Assembly (NCBI RefSeq): GCF_000521805.1
Contig: NZ_JAMB01000007.1
Coordinates: 62,001-126,000, forward strand
Direction of reading: 5' to 3'
Source of the DNA: Marinomonas ushuaiensis DSM 15871
GTDB lineage: Bacteria > Pseudomonadota > Gammaproteobacteria > Pseudomonadales > Marinomonadaceae
DNA length: 64,000 nucleotides
The notes beneath the pieces were generated by a model. It was not told where the DNA came from. It searched no databases and saw only the letters and a program-made list of their open reading frames with translations. Shown piece by piece: positions 1 through 9,721 of the stretch; positions within the stretch are counted from its first letter, which is position 1, and every line of letters begins with the position of its first letter. The position numbers and the translations under genes are program-made.

Positions 1-900
1 GTTGAAACATTGGACAGTTTGGAATCTGGTGTCAGTGATTCCAAGGAATTACTCGATATCGCCGTTGAAGATGACGATGAAGATTCAGTAGAAGCGGTTC
101 AGCTTGAGCTAGAAGAGCTAGATGCTCTGTTAGCTAAGTTGGAATTTCGTCGTATGTTTTCCAAAGACATGGATGAAAGCAGTGCTTTCTTAGATATTCA
201 GTCTGGCTCTGGTGGTACGGAAGCGCAAGATTGGGCTAGCATGATTTTACGCATGTACCTACGTTGGGGCGAAGACAAAGGCTTCAAAGTCGAATTAATG
301 GAGGTCTCTGCTGGTGATGTGGCAGGTATTAAATCCGCGACTATTCGCTTTGAAGGTGATTACGCCTTTGGTTGGTTACGTACCGAAACAGGCGTGCATC
401 GTTTAGTACGTAAATCGCCATTTGATTCAGGCAGTCGCCGACACACGTCTTTTGCATCTGTGTTTGTTTCCCCTGAGATTGACGATAACGTTGAGATTGA
501 AATCAATCCTGCAGATATTAGAACTGATACGTATCGTTCATCGGGTGCTGGTGGTCAACACGTAAATACCACAGATTCTGCGGTACGTATTACTCACGTA
601 CCAACGAACATTGTCGTGCAATGTCAAAATCAGCGTTCTCAGCACGCTAACCGTGATTTTGCGATGAAACAACTGCGCGCTAAGTTATACGAATTTGAAA
701 TGATGAAACGTAATGAAGCGGCGCAAGCGGTAGAAGACAATAAATCCGATATTGGTTGGGGCAGTCAGATTCGCTCTTACGTATTGGATTCATCACGTAT
801 TAAAGATTTGCGTACGGGTGTTGAAAGTTCCAACACGGGTGCCGTGCTGGATGGCAACTTAGACCAGTTTATTGTTGCAAGTTTAAAGCAGGGCCTATAA
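1..900 (+). CDS. prfB: Peptide chain release factor 2 (RF2), 5'-truncated by window edge
   Basis: RF2 recognises UGA and UAA stop codons and triggers peptidyl-tRNA hydrolysis on the ribosome. The reading frame is open from base 1, so the first ~65 residues, including the usual programmed +1 frameshift site, lie outside the window; 299 residues are visible. The catalytic loop GGQ is present ([14 protein letters not shown]), as is the stop-codon-reading tripeptide SPF ([12 protein letters not shown]), which separates RF2 from RF1 (PxT). lysS follows after 47 bases on the same strand, the common gammaproteobacterial prfB-lysS pairing, so the two are probably co-transcribed. The identification is secure; an internal TTG at base 10 is not a credible start. 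Confidence 0.97.
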   Translation, partial: VETLDSLESGVSDSKELLDIAVEDDDEDSVEAVQLELEELDALLAKLEFRRMFSKDMDESSAFLDIQSGSGGTEAQDWASMILRMYLRWGEDKGFKVELMEVSAGDVAGIKSATIRFEGDYAFGWLRTETGVHRLVRKSPFDSGSRRHTSFASVFVSPEIDDNVEIEINPADIRTDTYRSSGAGGQHVNTTDSAVRITHVPTNIVVQCQNQRSQHANRDFAMKQLRAKLYEFEMMKRNEAAQAVEDNKSDIGWGSQIRSYVLDSSRIKDLRTGVESSNTGAVLDGNLDQFIVASLKQGL

Positions 901-947
901 AGCGCCGTTCCCATTTAGAAAAATTATTAAGAGCAGATAGCAAAATC

Positions 948-2447
948 ATGGCTAACGAAAATAACACAGAATCGACACAATCTGATGACAACCGATTAGT
1001 AGCGGAGCGTCGTGTAAAACTGGCGAGTATTCGTGAAGAACGTAATGCGTACCCGAATGACTTTCGTCCAAATGCTTATGCGGCCGATTTGCAAGCTGAG
1101 TTCGGTGAATTTGAAAAGCCAGAATTGGTAGAAAAAGATCATAAAGTCAGCATTGCGGGCCGTATCGTACGTAATCGCGGTTCTTTCATGTTACTACAGG
1201 ACATGACAGGACAAATTCAGGCGTATGTAAACCGTAAAACCTTGTCTCCTGAATTGCTTGCAGAGCAAAAGACCTGGGACTTAGGCGATATCATTGGTAT
1301 TACTGGTCCTGTGCACAAATCGGGTAAAGGCGACTTGTATGTTGATATGCAAGAAGCGCAATTACTGACAAAATCATTGCGCCCATTGCCAGACAAGCAT
1401 CATGGTTTGTCTGATATGGAAATGCGTTATCGCCAGCGCTATGTGGATTTGATTGTAAATGATGAGTCTCGTAACACGTTTCAAATGCGTTCTAAAATCA
1501 TCTCTACGATTCGCCGCTTCTTAGAAGACCGTCGTTTCATGGAAGTAGAAACGCCAATGCTACAAACGATTCCAGGCGGTGCCACAGCGCGTCCTTTCGT
1601 TACGCATCACAATGCGATGGATATGAGCATGTACTTGCGAATTGCGCCTGAGCTTTACTTGAAGCGTTTGGTTGTGGGTGGCTTCGAACGAGTATTCGAA
1701 ATCAACCGTAACTTCCGTAACGAAGGTACGTCAACGCGCCACAATCCAGAATTTACAATGATTGAATTCTACCAAGCGTACGCTGATTACAAAGATCTTA
1801 TGGATCTTACGGAAGCGATGTTGCGTGATGTGGCGGAAAAAGTATTGAACACAACAACGGTGACTTACCAAGGTTCTGAATACGACTTTGGCGCACCGTT
1901 TGTTCGTATGACCATGCTTGAGTCGATCTTGCACTACAACGAAGACTTAACCGAAGATGATTTAAGTACGTTAGAGAAAGCGACTGCAGTAGCGAAAAAA
2001 CTCCATATCGACGTGAAACCGATTTGGGGCTTAGGCAAACTTTGGACGGAAATCTTTGAAGAAACGGCTGAGCACAAGCTTGATCAACCGACTTTCATTA
2101 CAGAATACCCAGCAGAAGTGTCGCCATTGGCTCGTCGTAATGATCACAATGATTTCATTACAGACCGTTTTGAATTCTTCGTTGGTGGACGTGAAATTGC
2201 TAATGGTTTCTCGGAGCTTAACGATCCAGAAGACCAAGCAGAACGATTCAAGCGTCAAGTGGCTGAAAAAGACGCTGGTGATGATGAAGCGATGCATTAC
2301 GATGCAGACTACATCAACGCCTTAGAATACGGTTTACCACCGACTGCAGGTGAAGGTATTGGTATCGATCGCTTGGTCATGTTGTTCACTGATGCGCCAT
2401 CAATTCGTGATGTTTTATTGTTCCCACATATGAAACCTCAGGATTAA
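948..2447 (+). CDS. lysS: Lysyl-tRNA synthetase, class II
   Basis: Charges tRNA-Lys with lysine in the cytoplasm. The 499-residue length is normal for bacterial LysRS. An N-terminal OB-fold anticodon-binding domain covers about residues 60-150. The class II catalytic core follows, with motif 2 around [14 protein letters not shown] and motif 3 around [13 protein letters not shown] near the C terminus. The ATG at 948 begins a hydrophilic leader ([16 protein letters not shown]) typical of the family. It sits downstream of prfB and ends just before a strong Rho-independent terminator. Confidence 0.97.
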   Translation: MANENNTESTQSDDNRLVAERRVKLASIREERNAYPNDFRPNAYAADLQAEFGEFEKPELVEKDHKVSIAGRIVRNRGSFMLLQDMTGQIQAYVNRKTLSPELLAEQKTWDLGDIIGITGPVHKSGKGDLYVDMQEAQLLTKSLRPLPDKHHGLSDMEMRYRQRYVDLIVNDESRNTFQMRSKIISTIRRFLEDRRFMEVETPMLQTIPGGATARPFVTHHNAMDMSMYLRIAPELYLKRLVVGGFERVFEINRNFRNEGTSTRHNPEFTMIEFYQAYADYKDLMDLTEAMLRDVAEKVLNTTTVTYQGSEYDFGAPFVRMTMLESILHYNEDLTEDDLSTLEKATAVAKKLHIDVKPIWGLGKLWTEIFEETAEHKLDQPTFITEYPAEVSPLARRNDHNDFITDRFEFFVGGREIANGFSELNDPEDQAERFKRQVAEKDAGDDEAMHYDADYINALEYGLPPTAGEGIGIDRLVMLFTDAPSIRDVLLFPHMKPQD

Positions 2448-2478
2448 TTTCGGCCTGCTCATAGTGAGTGAATGAATC

Positions 2479-2506
2479 AATAAGGCCTCAGATGAGGCCT
2501 TATTTT
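2479..2506 (+). terminator. Rho-independent terminator of prfB-lysS
   Basis: A perfect inverted repeat (AATAAGGCCTC / GAGGCCTTATT) is followed by a T-rich stretch, 31 bases after the lysS stop codon. Confidence 0.85.
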
Positions 2507-2529
2507 ATTCTACAGACGAAAGGGGACGG

Positions 2530-2612
2530 TTAAAGGGGTCAGAGCCCTTTAACTTACTGACAATATTTGCTTTATCCCATATTTACTTTTTAAAGGGCTC
2601 TGGCCCCTTTAG
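2530..2612. repeat. REPIN-like inverted pair of palindromic repeats
   Basis: Two 23-base arms, 2530-2552 and 2590-2612, are near-perfect reverse complements (two differences) separated by 37 bases. Each arm is itself palindromic around the core GGGGTCAGAGCCC (arm 1) or GGGCTCTGGCCCC (arm 2). This is the architecture of REP doublets (REPINs) mobilised in trans by REP-associated tyrosine transposases; the AAAGGGGTCAGAGCCC core resembles REP sequences I recall from other gammaproteobacteria. No transposase is adjacent. The right arm ends about ten bases before the hisC ribosome-binding site, so the element lies in the hisC leader. No second copy was noticed in the window. Confidence 0.65.
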
Positions 2613-2632
2613 GAAATGTAATGGAGTATTCC

Positions 2633-3700
2633 ATGAGTCGTTTTTGGACAGATAAAATTGCTTCGCTTGACCCTTATGTGCCGGGCGAACAACCACAAGA
2701 TAAAAAGTACATAAAATTAAATACAAACGAAAGCCCATACGCACCGTCTCCAAAAGCCTTAACGGCAATGGCGGCGGAAGTGGGCGAGCGTTTACGATTG
2801 TATCCAGATCCAAATGGCACGGCATTAAAAAACGCCTTGGCGAAAAGTTACTCTTTGAATGCCGATCAAGTCTTCGTTGGTAATGGCTCTGATGAAGTAT
2901 TGGCTTTGGCGTTTATGGGTTACTTTGCTGGCGGCAAACCATTAGCTTTTGCTGATATTACGTACAGTTTTTATAAAGTGTATGCGGGTTTGTATGGCAT
3001 TGATCCACAGTTGATTCCTCTTGATGAGAGCTTTGATATTGTTCCAACAGATTATCAGGATTTAGACGTTTCTGGTGTTGTGGTGACCAATCCAAATGCT
3101 CCGACTGGCAAAGCGTTACCATTAACAGACATCGAATATATCTTAAATGCCAATCCAAATGTTGTGGTGCTGGTGGATGAAGCTTATGTAGACTTTGGTG
3201 CACAAAGTACAGCGTCTTTAGTTAATCAATATCCAAACTTATTGGTTGTCCAGACCTTGTCTAAATCTCGTGCTTTGGCTGGGATTCGAGTGGGTTATGC
3301 ATTGGGTCATCCTGATTTAATTGAAGGTTTAGAGCGATTGAAAAACTCGTTCAACTCTTACCCAATCGATCGTATTGCACTTGCTGGTGCGGCAGCGGCA
3401 GTAGAAGATGAGACATATCTAAAAGAGATCTGTGAAAAAACCATAGCAACCCGCGAGAAAAGTATTATTGAATTAGAGGCGCTAGGTTTCAATATCGTGC
3501 CTTCTTCAACAAACTTCGTGTTTGCCATGCACCCAGAGAAAGACGCAGAAACTCTTTACGTTGCTCTAAAAGATAACGGCATTCTGGTTCGTTACTTTGG
3601 TAAAAAGCCACGAATTGGTAATCACCTCCGTATTACGATTGGTACTGATGAAGAAATGGCTGCGTTAACTACGGCACTGAAAAGTGTGTTGAAAGGTTAG
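2633..3700 (+). CDS. hisC: Histidinol-phosphate aminotransferase
   Basis: A PLP-dependent class I/II aminotransferase converting imidazole-acetol phosphate and glutamate to histidinol phosphate in histidine synthesis. The start is placed at ATG 2633 (MSRFWTDKIASLDPYVPGEQP), which matches the usual HisC N terminus and has GGAG seven bases upstream; ATG 2621 would add four residues. Substrate-binding NTNESPY, the VDEAYVDF stretch and the PLP-lysine region TLSKSRALAGIRVGYA are visible. Length is 355 residues. It stands alone, without other his genes, and may be one of several hisC paralogues; a substrate such as phenylpyruvate cannot be excluded. Confidence 0.9.
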   Translation: MSRFWTDKIASLDPYVPGEQPQDKKYIKLNTNESPYAPSPKALTAMAAEVGERLRLYPDPNGTALKNALAKSYSLNADQVFVGNGSDEVLALAFMGYFAGGKPLAFADITYSFYKVYAGLYGIDPQLIPLDESFDIVPTDYQDLDVSGVVVTNPNAPTGKALPLTDIEYILNANPNVVVLVDEAYVDFGAQSTASLVNQYPNLLVVQTLSKSRALAGIRVGYALGHPDLIEGLERLKNSFNSYPIDRIALAGAAAAVEDETYLKEICEKTIATREKSIIELEALGFNIVPSSTNFVFAMHPEKDAETLYVALKDNGILVRYFGKKPRIGNHLRITIGTDEEMAALTTALKSVLKG

Positions 3701-3759
3701 TTCAAAGATTAATAATTGAAATCCTTTTTTCATCATATTTTCAAGAAGAGGGATATTTT

Positions 3760-3793
3760 CAGACAGATAAAAGCAGTGTTTTTTATCTGTCTG
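3760..3793 (+). terminator. Inverted repeat, probable hisC terminator
   Basis: A 13-base perfect stem (CAGACAGATAAAA / TTTTATCTGTCTG) with an 8-base loop lies 60 bases after hisC. The T-rich right arm gives terminator character, although no long T tract follows. The rest of 3701-3988 shows only AT-rich sequence, presumably the promoter of the next gene. Confidence 0.55.
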
Positions 3794-3988
3794 CTGAATT
3801 TAAAGTGCGCAGTGATAAGCTGATTGGATAGTGGTCATTGTGTCTTAGCTTGTAGGTGAAATCGATTATTTATTTCATCCGTAGAATTGGTTTCCATGTC
3901 TTTAACTAAACAACACAATAATTCGCTATTATCGCCTGTATTATTCACATTGAACTTTTCATATCAAAATACCTATGGATTATAAATT

Positions 3989-5611
3989 ATGACAATTAAC
4001 CTGCGTTTAGCCATAGGATTTGGCAGTATTCTATTAATGATGCTGATTCTAACAAGTATCGGTATCCACCGTGTTAATTTCATTGATAATTCGATCACAC
4101 AAATAAATGATGTTAATTCGGTGAAACAGCGTTACGCCATTAATTTTCGCGGCAGTGTTCATGATCGAGCGATTGCCATTCGAGATGTTGTTTTTTCTCG
4201 TAACCAGAAAGAGCTTAACGACACGGTAAAAGAAATTAGAGCACTGGATAAGTTCTATCAAGAATCTGCGCTATTGCTTACTCCAACCAAAATATCCATG
4301 TCTTCTGAAGAAATGGCTATCTACAATAGAATCAAAAATATTGAGCAGAAAACCTTGCCATTGATTGAGCAAATTATCAAAGATCGATCGTCTAATAACT
4401 TAGAGGCTGCAACGCTTGTATTGTTGAATGATGCTAAACCTGCATTTATAGAATGGCTTGCGACAATTAATCAGTTTATTGATTTAGAAGAAAAGAGTAA
4501 TCAAGCCACAACGATTGAAGTACGTGAAGTGGCGAGTACTTTTGCGGGTAGGATGATCGCTCTAACACTTATCGCGACCATTATTGGCTCTACGCTCGCT
4601 TATTTTATCAGTATAAGGATACGAAACTCTGTTGGCGGCGAGCCACAAGAAGCCGCAAAAGTAATCGCTAAAATTGCTCAGGGAAATTTAACTGGGAAAG
4701 TTGATTCTTGTTGTGATGATAGCATGATGTCTTCAGTACAAATTATGCAGGCCAAACTCGTAAAAACGGTTAACGGTATCATTAGTTCCTCGGATGAATT
4801 GTCACATCGCTCTTCTATTGTTGCATCTGGTTCTCAGCAAGCCTTGGTGGCAGCTGAGACGCAAGTTGTTTATACCAGTTCAGCGGTGAGCAGCTTGACT
4901 GAAATGAGTCACAGTATTAATTCTGTGGCAGATAGAGTACATCAAACAGAAAGTAACTCTAAAATAACAGCGGAACTCTCTTTAAAAGGGCGAACTGCAG
5001 TGCAGAAAGTGGCGAGTGAAATTGAAAAAATCTCGACGACGGTGAAAGCAACGGTTGAGCAGGTTAATGTATTGCAAGAACGTACCAGTGAGATCGGCGA
5101 TATCGTTAATGTTATTTACAGTATTTCTGATCAAACGAATTTACTTGCCTTGAACGCAGCAATTGAAGCAGCACGAGCTGGTGAATATGGTCGAGGTTTC
5201 GCTGTGGTTGCTGATGAAGTAAGGCAGCTTGCTAAGCGAACGGGTGAAGCGACAGGCGATATTGAAAAAATGATCCAGCAGGTTCAAGAAGATACGCGTG
5301 CGTCTGTGAAAGCGATGGAAGCAACGGTACCTCAAGTGGAAAATGGGTTACTTTTAACTAATGAAGCGAATCAATTATTGAGTGATATTCAAACCCAAGC
5401 AAATGACTCATTAGAAAAAGTTCTGGAAGTGGTGCAAGCGACGTCTAGGCAAGTTGCTACTGTAGAAGAGATTACAAAAAGCGTTGAAGAAGTGGCGAAC
5501 ATGGCGAAAGAAAGTAGTCTTTCATTGAAGAGTAACTCTGAAGAAGCGGTTTCACTTGAACAATTGTCTGGTAAATTGAAACAGGATATTAATTACTTTG
5601 TTGTAAAATAA
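3989..5611 (+). CDS. Methyl-accepting chemotaxis protein with 4HB-type sensor
   Basis: An inner-membrane chemoreceptor that signals through CheW/CheA to the flagellar motor. TM1 spans about residues 8-28. A helical periplasmic region of about 160 residues resembles the four-helix-bundle MCP sensor. TM2 is near 188-208, then comes a HAMP segment, then the cytoplasmic coiled coil. The signalling hairpin tip is intact ([18 protein letters not shown], then [15 protein letters not shown]). There is no C-terminal NWETF-like pentapeptide for CheR/CheB tethering. The ligand cannot be told from sequence. It is monocistronic, with its own terminator downstream. Confidence 0.92.
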   Translation: MTINLRLAIGFGSILLMMLILTSIGIHRVNFIDNSITQINDVNSVKQRYAINFRGSVHDRAIAIRDVVFSRNQKELNDTVKEIRALDKFYQESALLLTPTKISMSSEEMAIYNRIKNIEQKTLPLIEQIIKDRSSNNLEAATLVLLNDAKPAFIEWLATINQFIDLEEKSNQATTIEVREVASTFAGRMIALTLIATIIGSTLAYFISIRIRNSVGGEPQEAAKVIAKIAQGNLTGKVDSCCDDSMMSSVQIMQAKLVKTVNGIISSSDELSHRSSIVASGSQQALVAAETQVVYTSSAVSSLTEMSHSINSVADRVHQTESNSKITAELSLKGRTAVQKVASEIEKISTTVKATVEQVNVLQERTSEIGDIVNVIYSISDQTNLLALNAAIEAARAGEYGRGFAVVADEVRQLAKRTGEATGDIEKMIQQVQEDTRASVKAMEATVPQVENGLLLTNEANQLLSDIQTQANDSLEKVLEVVQATSRQVATVEEITKSVEEVANMAKESSLSLKSNSEEAVSLEQLSGKLKQDINYFVVK

Positions 5612-5635
5612 TACGTCAGAATAAAGAAATGGAAG

Positions 5636-5672
5636 AGCACATCTAGAAGTAGTATTTTAGGTGTGCTTTTTT
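5636..5672 (+). terminator. Probable terminator after chemoreceptor gene
   Basis: The imperfect stem AGCACATCT / AGGTGTGCT is followed by six Ts, about 25 bases after the stop codon. Confidence 0.6.
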
Positions 5673-5743
5673 ATGTTTAGGGCGATAATTTTTACTCTAT
5701 TAGATATTCTTGATTTATTTTTATAACTAAATGGAAGACGGTT

Positions 5744-6154
5744 ATGATTAAGTACTGGCTTATAACGATCTTATTTTCTTCAATGGCTTATGGCACTGAC
5801 TCTTTTTCTGATTCGTTAGAATACGCCCAGGTGACTTATGTAAAAGCCTCGCAGACCTCAAATGGAAGCTGGTGCTTCGATACGCAAGTTCGTCATAACG
5901 ATGAAGGTTGGCAGCATTATGCAGATACTTGGCAGGTAGTGAGTCAACAGGGTGAGGTATTAGGGGAAAGAGTTTTGTTTCATCCCCATGATAACGAGCA
6001 ACCTTTTACTCGCAGTTTATGTGGCGTTCAAATTCCTAGCGATGTAACTATGGTAATAGTGAGAGCCAAATGTAATCTTCATGGCTTTGGTGGGCAAACG
6101 GTTGTTATTGATCTTGGGTCTTCAAAAGGTGATAAATACTCAGTAACACGCTAA
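5744..6154 (+). CDS. Conserved periplasmic protein of unknown function
   Basis: 136 residues with a clear signal peptide (MIKYWLITILFSSMAYG, cleavage near residue 17). The mature part carries VRHNDEGWQHYADTW and FHPHDNEQPFTRSL, which I recognise as conserved in a family of uncharacterised secreted proteins of marine proteobacteria; no biochemical role is known to me. Two cysteines in the mature chain (WCFDT, SLCGV) plus one near the end (KCNLHG) could form a disulphide. It precedes a DoxX-like membrane protein by 59 bases on the same strand and might be co-transcribed with it. Confidence 0.7.
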   Translation: MIKYWLITILFSSMAYGTDSFSDSLEYAQVTYVKASQTSNGSWCFDTQVRHNDEGWQHYADTWQVVSQQGEVLGERVLFHPHDNEQPFTRSLCGVQIPSDVTMVIVRAKCNLHGFGGQTVVIDLGSSKGDKYSVTR

Positions 6155-6213
6155 ATAACAGATCTATCGTTTATGAAAATTATAATAATCAATAAATATA
6201 AGAAAGGTAAAAA

Positions 6214-6579
6214 ATGAATACAGTTATTTTGGTCGTATTGATCTTAGAGTTGACATTATTTTTCATGGCTTCCAGCTGTATAAAAATTTTTGGTTGGCCA
6301 AAAACGAGATATAACGCACAACTGGCATTTTTTCGTCAATTTGGGCTAAACCGAAATATGGTTACTGTTTTTGGAGCGTTTGAGTTATTTGGTGCGATTA
6401 CTTTATGGCTTCCGAACTATGTTGGCGTAATAGGTGTTTGGATTTTGTGTGCTATTTCTGCAACCGTTATTTACGGTCATATTCGTTTTGGTTCTTGGAA
6501 AAACGGCCTGTTATCGATGGCAATATTTGCTCTTTCAGGCTGGATTTTATACGTTAAATGCTTAGCGATATGGGCCTAG
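6214..6579 (+). CDS. DoxX-like small membrane protein
   Basis: 121 residues with four predicted membrane helices (about 3-20, 48-68, 72-92, 97-116), the layout of the DoxX/DoxX-like superfamily. The segment FGAFELFGAITLWLP resembles the conserved glycine-rich second helix of those proteins. The start is supported by AAGAAAGG upstream of ATG. The substrate or partner is unknown; DoxX relatives have been linked to redox and quinone functions, but nothing here assigns one. Confidence 0.65.
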   Translation: MNTVILVVLILELTLFFMASSCIKIFGWPKTRYNAQLAFFRQFGLNRNMVTVFGAFELFGAITLWLPNYVGVIGVWILCAISATVIYGHIRFGSWKNGLLSMAIFALSGWILYVKCLAIWA

Positions 6580-6687
6580 TAGAATTTACATCTAAATTCA
6601 GGAATAACGAGCCCTGATGTCATTTGAGTTCAAGGCGTTTGGAAAATATCATTTAAATCATTATTACTAATATAAAGGATGTACTTT

Positions 6688-7140
6688 ATGGTCAAGTTAA
6701 TTTCGCTTAGCGCTGCGGTTTTATGCGCCTCTTTTTCACTTAACGCAGCAGAAAGCCTGTTGAAATATGAAAGCCAATATTCGGTGCAAGAAACTGCCGA
6801 TCGATTTGAATCCATTGCGAAGAGTAAGGGCTTGAATGTCTTTGCTCGAGTTGATCATCAGAAGAATGCCCAGAGTGTTGGTTTAGAATTAAGGCCGACC
6901 CAAGTGATTATTTTTGGTAATCCGAAAGTTGGAACGCCACTTATGCAATGTGCACAAGATGTTGCCATTGACCTTCCACAAAAAGTACTAATCTCAGAGG
7001 ATGCTGACCAAAAAGTATGGCTTTCTTATAACAATCAGCAATACCTTAAAGAACGTCATAATATTCAAGGTTGTGATGCGGTTATCGACAAAGTATCAAA
7101 TGTATTAAAAGCACTGTCTTCAGCGGCGGTAGCGAAATAA
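6688..7140 (+). CDS. DUF302 domain secreted protein
   Basis: 150 residues. The start is ATG 6688 rather than 6679, because the Shine-Dalgarno AAAGG (6674-6678) directly abuts the earlier ATG. A signal peptide covers about residues 1-20 (ending LNAAES). The rest matches the DUF302 pattern: a hydrophobic strand with FGNPKVGTPLMQ, then DLPQKVLISEDADQKVWLSYNNQQYL and a closing helix. The fold is known, but no enzymatic activity is established. It ends in its own terminator. Confidence 0.8.
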   Translation: MVKLISLSAAVLCASFSLNAAESLLKYESQYSVQETADRFESIAKSKGLNVFARVDHQKNAQSVGLELRPTQVIIFGNPKVGTPLMQCAQDVAIDLPQKVLISEDADQKVWLSYNNQQYLKERHNIQGCDAVIDKVSNVLKALSSAAVAK

Positions 7141-7152
7141 CGATTACTTCAA

Positions 7153-7200
7153 AGAAAGCGATGGTACGTGAAAATAACCTATCATCGCTTTCTGTTTTTT
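7153..7200 (+). terminator. Rho-independent terminator after DUF302 gene
   Basis: A perfect 11-base stem AGAAAGCGATG / CATCGCTTTCT is followed by GTTTTTT. Its loop contains an in-frame GTG (7168) that would lengthen the next gene, which argues against using that codon as a start. Confidence 0.85.
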
Positions 7201-7218
7201 ACGTCAGAGACGAATCAA

Positions 7219-7788
7219 ATGGCTAAATTACAACTGGTTTGTTCGTGTGGTACAGTTCGCGGCACAACAGCGGATATGAATGCCAAAACAGGAACAAGGA
7301 TCATGTGTTGTTGTAATGATTGCCAATCCTTTGCTCAGTTTTTAAAGCAAGAAAACATAGTGCTAGATGACTATGGTGCAACGGAAATATTTCAAATTCC
7401 TGTATCTTACGTCAAAATCACAACAGGCAATGAGCACATCGCGTGTGTACGTTTGAGTCAAAAAGGTATGTATCGTTGGTATGCTAAATGTTGTAATACG
7501 CCTATTGGCAATACGATGAAAGCGGGTATTCCTTTTATCGGCTTGATTCACACTTTCGTGGATAAGGCGTCAATCGATGATGCTGAATTGAGTGAAAATC
7601 TAGGTTACCTTCAAACTAAATTTTCCAAAAAAATTGTGCCTCTAGATCAACAAGCCTCACAATTTGGTGTTATGTCTAAAATTGTTTTTAATTTGATTCA
7701 TTGGAAAATCAAAGGCCTGCAAAAACCGTCAGCCTTTTTCCACGATAATGGCAAACCTATCTTAGAACCTAAAGTGCTCAAGGGTTAA
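7219..7788 (+). CDS. GFA-like / DUF6151-type zinc-binding protein
   Basis: 189 residues from ATG 7219 (MAKLQLVCSCGTVRG). Cysteine pairs CSCG near residue 8-11, CCCNDC near 33-38 and KCCN near 92-94 resemble the zinc sites of the GFA/CENP-V-like fold; I place it tentatively with DUF6151. The longer frame starting at 7168 would begin inside the preceding terminator loop and is rejected. No signal peptide or membrane segment; presumably cytosolic. Substrate unknown. Confidence 0.65.
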   Translation: MAKLQLVCSCGTVRGTTADMNAKTGTRIMCCCNDCQSFAQFLKQENIVLDDYGATEIFQIPVSYVKITTGNEHIACVRLSQKGMYRWYAKCCNTPIGNTMKAGIPFIGLIHTFVDKASIDDAELSENLGYLQTKFSKKIVPLDQQASQFGVMSKIVFNLIHWKIKGLQKPSAFFHDNGKPILEPKVLKG

Positions 7789-7898
7789 ATCTAGTTTCTT
7801 GAACATCGACCTATTTTGGCTGAGCTATATTTAGATTGATCTAAAGTGAACATCTACACGTAATACTTCTGCGGCATGACCAAAATGGGAGAAGTAGT

Positions 7899-8150
7899 AT
7901 GCAGTTTAATAGCCACGAGCAATCAAGAATCTTAGAAATGGCGTGGGAAGACAGAACGCCCTTTGAAGCCATTGAGTTGCAATTTAGTTTGAATGAGCAG
8001 GCGGTGATTAAATTGATGCGTCGAAGCCTGAAATCCAGTAGTTTTAGGTTATGGCGAGCACGGGTCAATGGTCGTAAAACCAAACACTTGATGCTTAGAT
8101 CGTCTGATGTAATTAGAGGATACTGTCCGACTCAATATAAACCGCGTTAG
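7899..8150 (+). CDS. TIGR03643 / DUF2805 family protein
   Basis: 83 residues. The core RILEMAWEDRTPFEAIELQFSLNEQ, followed by VIKLMRRSLKSSSFRLWR, matches the TIGR03643 (DUF2805) family, a short helical protein that looks like a helix-turn-helix but has no assigned function. The start ATG is preceded by GGGAG about eight bases upstream. An exact inverted repeat TTTAGA-TTGA-TCTAAA at 7830-7845 lies in its upstream region and could be an operator. Confidence 0.8.
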   Translation: MQFNSHEQSRILEMAWEDRTPFEAIELQFSLNEQAVIKLMRRSLKSSSFRLWRARVNGRKTKHLMLRSSDVIRGYCPTQYKPR

Positions 8151-8193
8151 TGTTTTAGACGTTTTTTCTATTTTTAACCGATATGGTGAACCT

Positions 8194-8439
8194 TTGATTA
8201 GTTGTGCTCAATATGACGCGATCGAAATCGTGTGTATGTATTTTTATCCGATTAAGCTAACGTTCAAATCTGGAGAGGTACTCAACTGCAAAGCATTAGA
8301 TACTCAGCGCAATGCGAATGGCGAAGAGTGTATCAAGGTGAAGACAGAAAGCTCTGATAGTTTGGTTGTACTGACTTCGATTTGGACACTAGAAATCTGT
8401 GTTGAAAATCCTCATTTTAAAATCATTTCTTTTATTTAG
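8194..8439 (+). CDS. Rof (YaeO)-like Rho-binding antiterminator
   Basis: 81 residues from a TTG start with weak GGTG upstream. The N terminus ISCAQYDAIEIVCMY, then IKLTFKSGEVLNCKALDTQRN and EECIKV, matches the Rof/YaeO Sm-like fold, which in Escherichia coli binds Rho and inhibits termination. Function is by homology; the family is widespread in marine gammaproteobacteria and its Rho inhibition has been shown for few members. The gene stands between two unrelated small genes and seems monocistronic. Confidence 0.75.
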   Translation: MISCAQYDAIEIVCMYFYPIKLTFKSGEVLNCKALDTQRNANGEECIKVKTESSDSLVVLTSIWTLEICVENPHFKIISFI

Positions 8440-8547
8440 ATCTACTCATCCATTCCTTTTTAGATAAACCTCTTTTTATGATTGCCATCATGTAGAATCT
8501 ATTGCATAGCTTAGTTTGCTTTTTGATAACCTTGATGGAGATGTGTC

Positions 8548-8880
8548 GTGCCTGAGATAAAGGTCATTGGTTTGTTCATGCTTACCGCAGTGACTGAAAT
8601 ACTGGGCTGCTATTTGCCTTATCTTTGGCTGCGTGAGGACAAATCTATTTGGTTGTTAGTACCAGCCTGTTTAAGTTTGATTGCATTTGCTTGGTTGCTT
8701 ACCTTACATCCAGCGGCAGCGGGAAGAGTCTATGCGTCCTACGGTGGTGTTTACATTTTTGTCGCAATAATGTGGTTGTGGTTAATCGATGGGATTCGTC
8801 CGAGTACTTGGGATCTTGTCGGTTCTGGTGTCGCGCTTTTAGGGATGGCAATTATAATGTTCGCACCGCGTTCTGCTTAA
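8548..8880 (+). CDS. ynfA: YnfA / UPF0060 small inner-membrane protein
   Basis: 110 residues from a GTG start with GGAG upstream. Four membrane helices of about 20 residues fill the chain. The family signature [13 protein letters not shown] and [14 protein letters not shown] is clear. YnfA resembles small multidrug resistance transporters and has been linked to efflux in Shigella; the natural substrate is unknown. It stands alone between DUF genes. Confidence 0.88.
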   Translation: MPEIKVIGLFMLTAVTEILGCYLPYLWLREDKSIWLLVPACLSLIAFAWLLTLHPAAAGRVYASYGGVYIFVAIMWLWLIDGIRPSTWDLVGSGVALLGMAIIMFAPRSA

Positions 8881-8966
8881 GTTGTTACAAGGTTAAGAAA
8901 AACACAAAACCTTTTAAGTAAGGTTGTTGATGATGTGTTTTATAGAACCCATTAATAAAGGTTGGA

Positions 8967-9713
8967 ATGTACATGGAAAATAACAGATCTTCCCATTTGG
9001 GAACGAGTTTACTTGTGATTGCTGTTATTGCAGTTGTGATTGTCACTACAATGATGTTCGGTGCTAAATTGGGTTTCTGGCAGCCTATTGTTGGTTTTGG
9101 CTTGGTTCGAACCTATATGAATCTGATTGCTTATGGTTTACTTGGCCTTGGTGTATTAGGTTTCGTACAGCAAAAAATAGCGAGAAATTCTTGTGGAGTC
9201 ATCAAGTCAAGCTTAACCGCGTTGATTGGTTTGGCTATGTTAGCGCCAACTTTGTATGGAAAAATTAACCCACCAGTACGCCTTCCTCCTATCCATGATA
9301 TTTCAACGAATACGGTAACGCCTCCTGAGTTTCTTATCTTGGATGATAATCGAGTAGGTGCTAGGAATACGCTCGTTTATGGTGGTCCTGAAGTCGCAGT
9401 CTTGCAAAATAAAGCGTATTCAGACATTGCACCAATTGAATCCGGACTGTCTGCTGCAGAAGCGTTTAATGAAGCATTGCGCGTTGCTGATATTATGGGC
9501 TGGGAACTGGTTGCACAAGATGTAGAAAACTTACGTTATGAAGCAACAGCTCGTACTTCGGTTTATGGCTTTGTTGATGATGTCGTTGTTGTGGTTACGC
9601 CAGTAGGGGATGTCAGTCGAATCGATATTCGCAGTGTGTCACGTATTGGGCGAGGCGACCGTGGCGTAAATGCCGCTCGTGTTCGAGCCTTTATTAAAAC
9701 GTTTGAAGGGTAA
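8967..9713 (+). CDS. DUF1499 membrane-anchored protein
   Basis: 248 residues. Three hydrophobic helices lie at about 13-32, 47-66 and 80-95, then a soluble DUF1499 domain beginning at PPIHDISTNTVTPPEF and ending DIRSVSRIGRGDRGVNAARVRAF. Both motifs are typical of the family, whose role is unknown. Start: ATG 8967 has AAAGG five bases upstream; ATG 8973, two codons later, is equally possible. A strong bidirectional terminator follows, separating it from dxs on the other strand. Confidence 0.82.
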   Translation: MYMENNRSSHLGTSLLVIAVIAVVIVTTMMFGAKLGFWQPIVGFGLVRTYMNLIAYGLLGLGVLGFVQQKIARNSCGVIKSSLTALIGLAMLAPTLYGKINPPVRLPPIHDISTNTVTPPEFLILDDNRVGARNTLVYGGPEVAVLQNKAYSDIAPIESGLSAAEAFNEALRVADIMGWELVAQDVENLRYEATARTSVYGFVDDVVVVVTPVGDVSRIDIRSVSRIGRGDRGVNAARVRAFIKTFEG

Positions 9714-9721
9714 ATTAAACT

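Noticed and set aside
2583..2825. Minus-strand frame over the hisC start
   Set aside because: It is a shadow of hisC in another frame with no support of its own.
7168..7218. Longer N terminus for the GFA-like protein
   Set aside because: The GTG lies in the loop of the preceding terminator, and the conserved part starts at ATG 7219.
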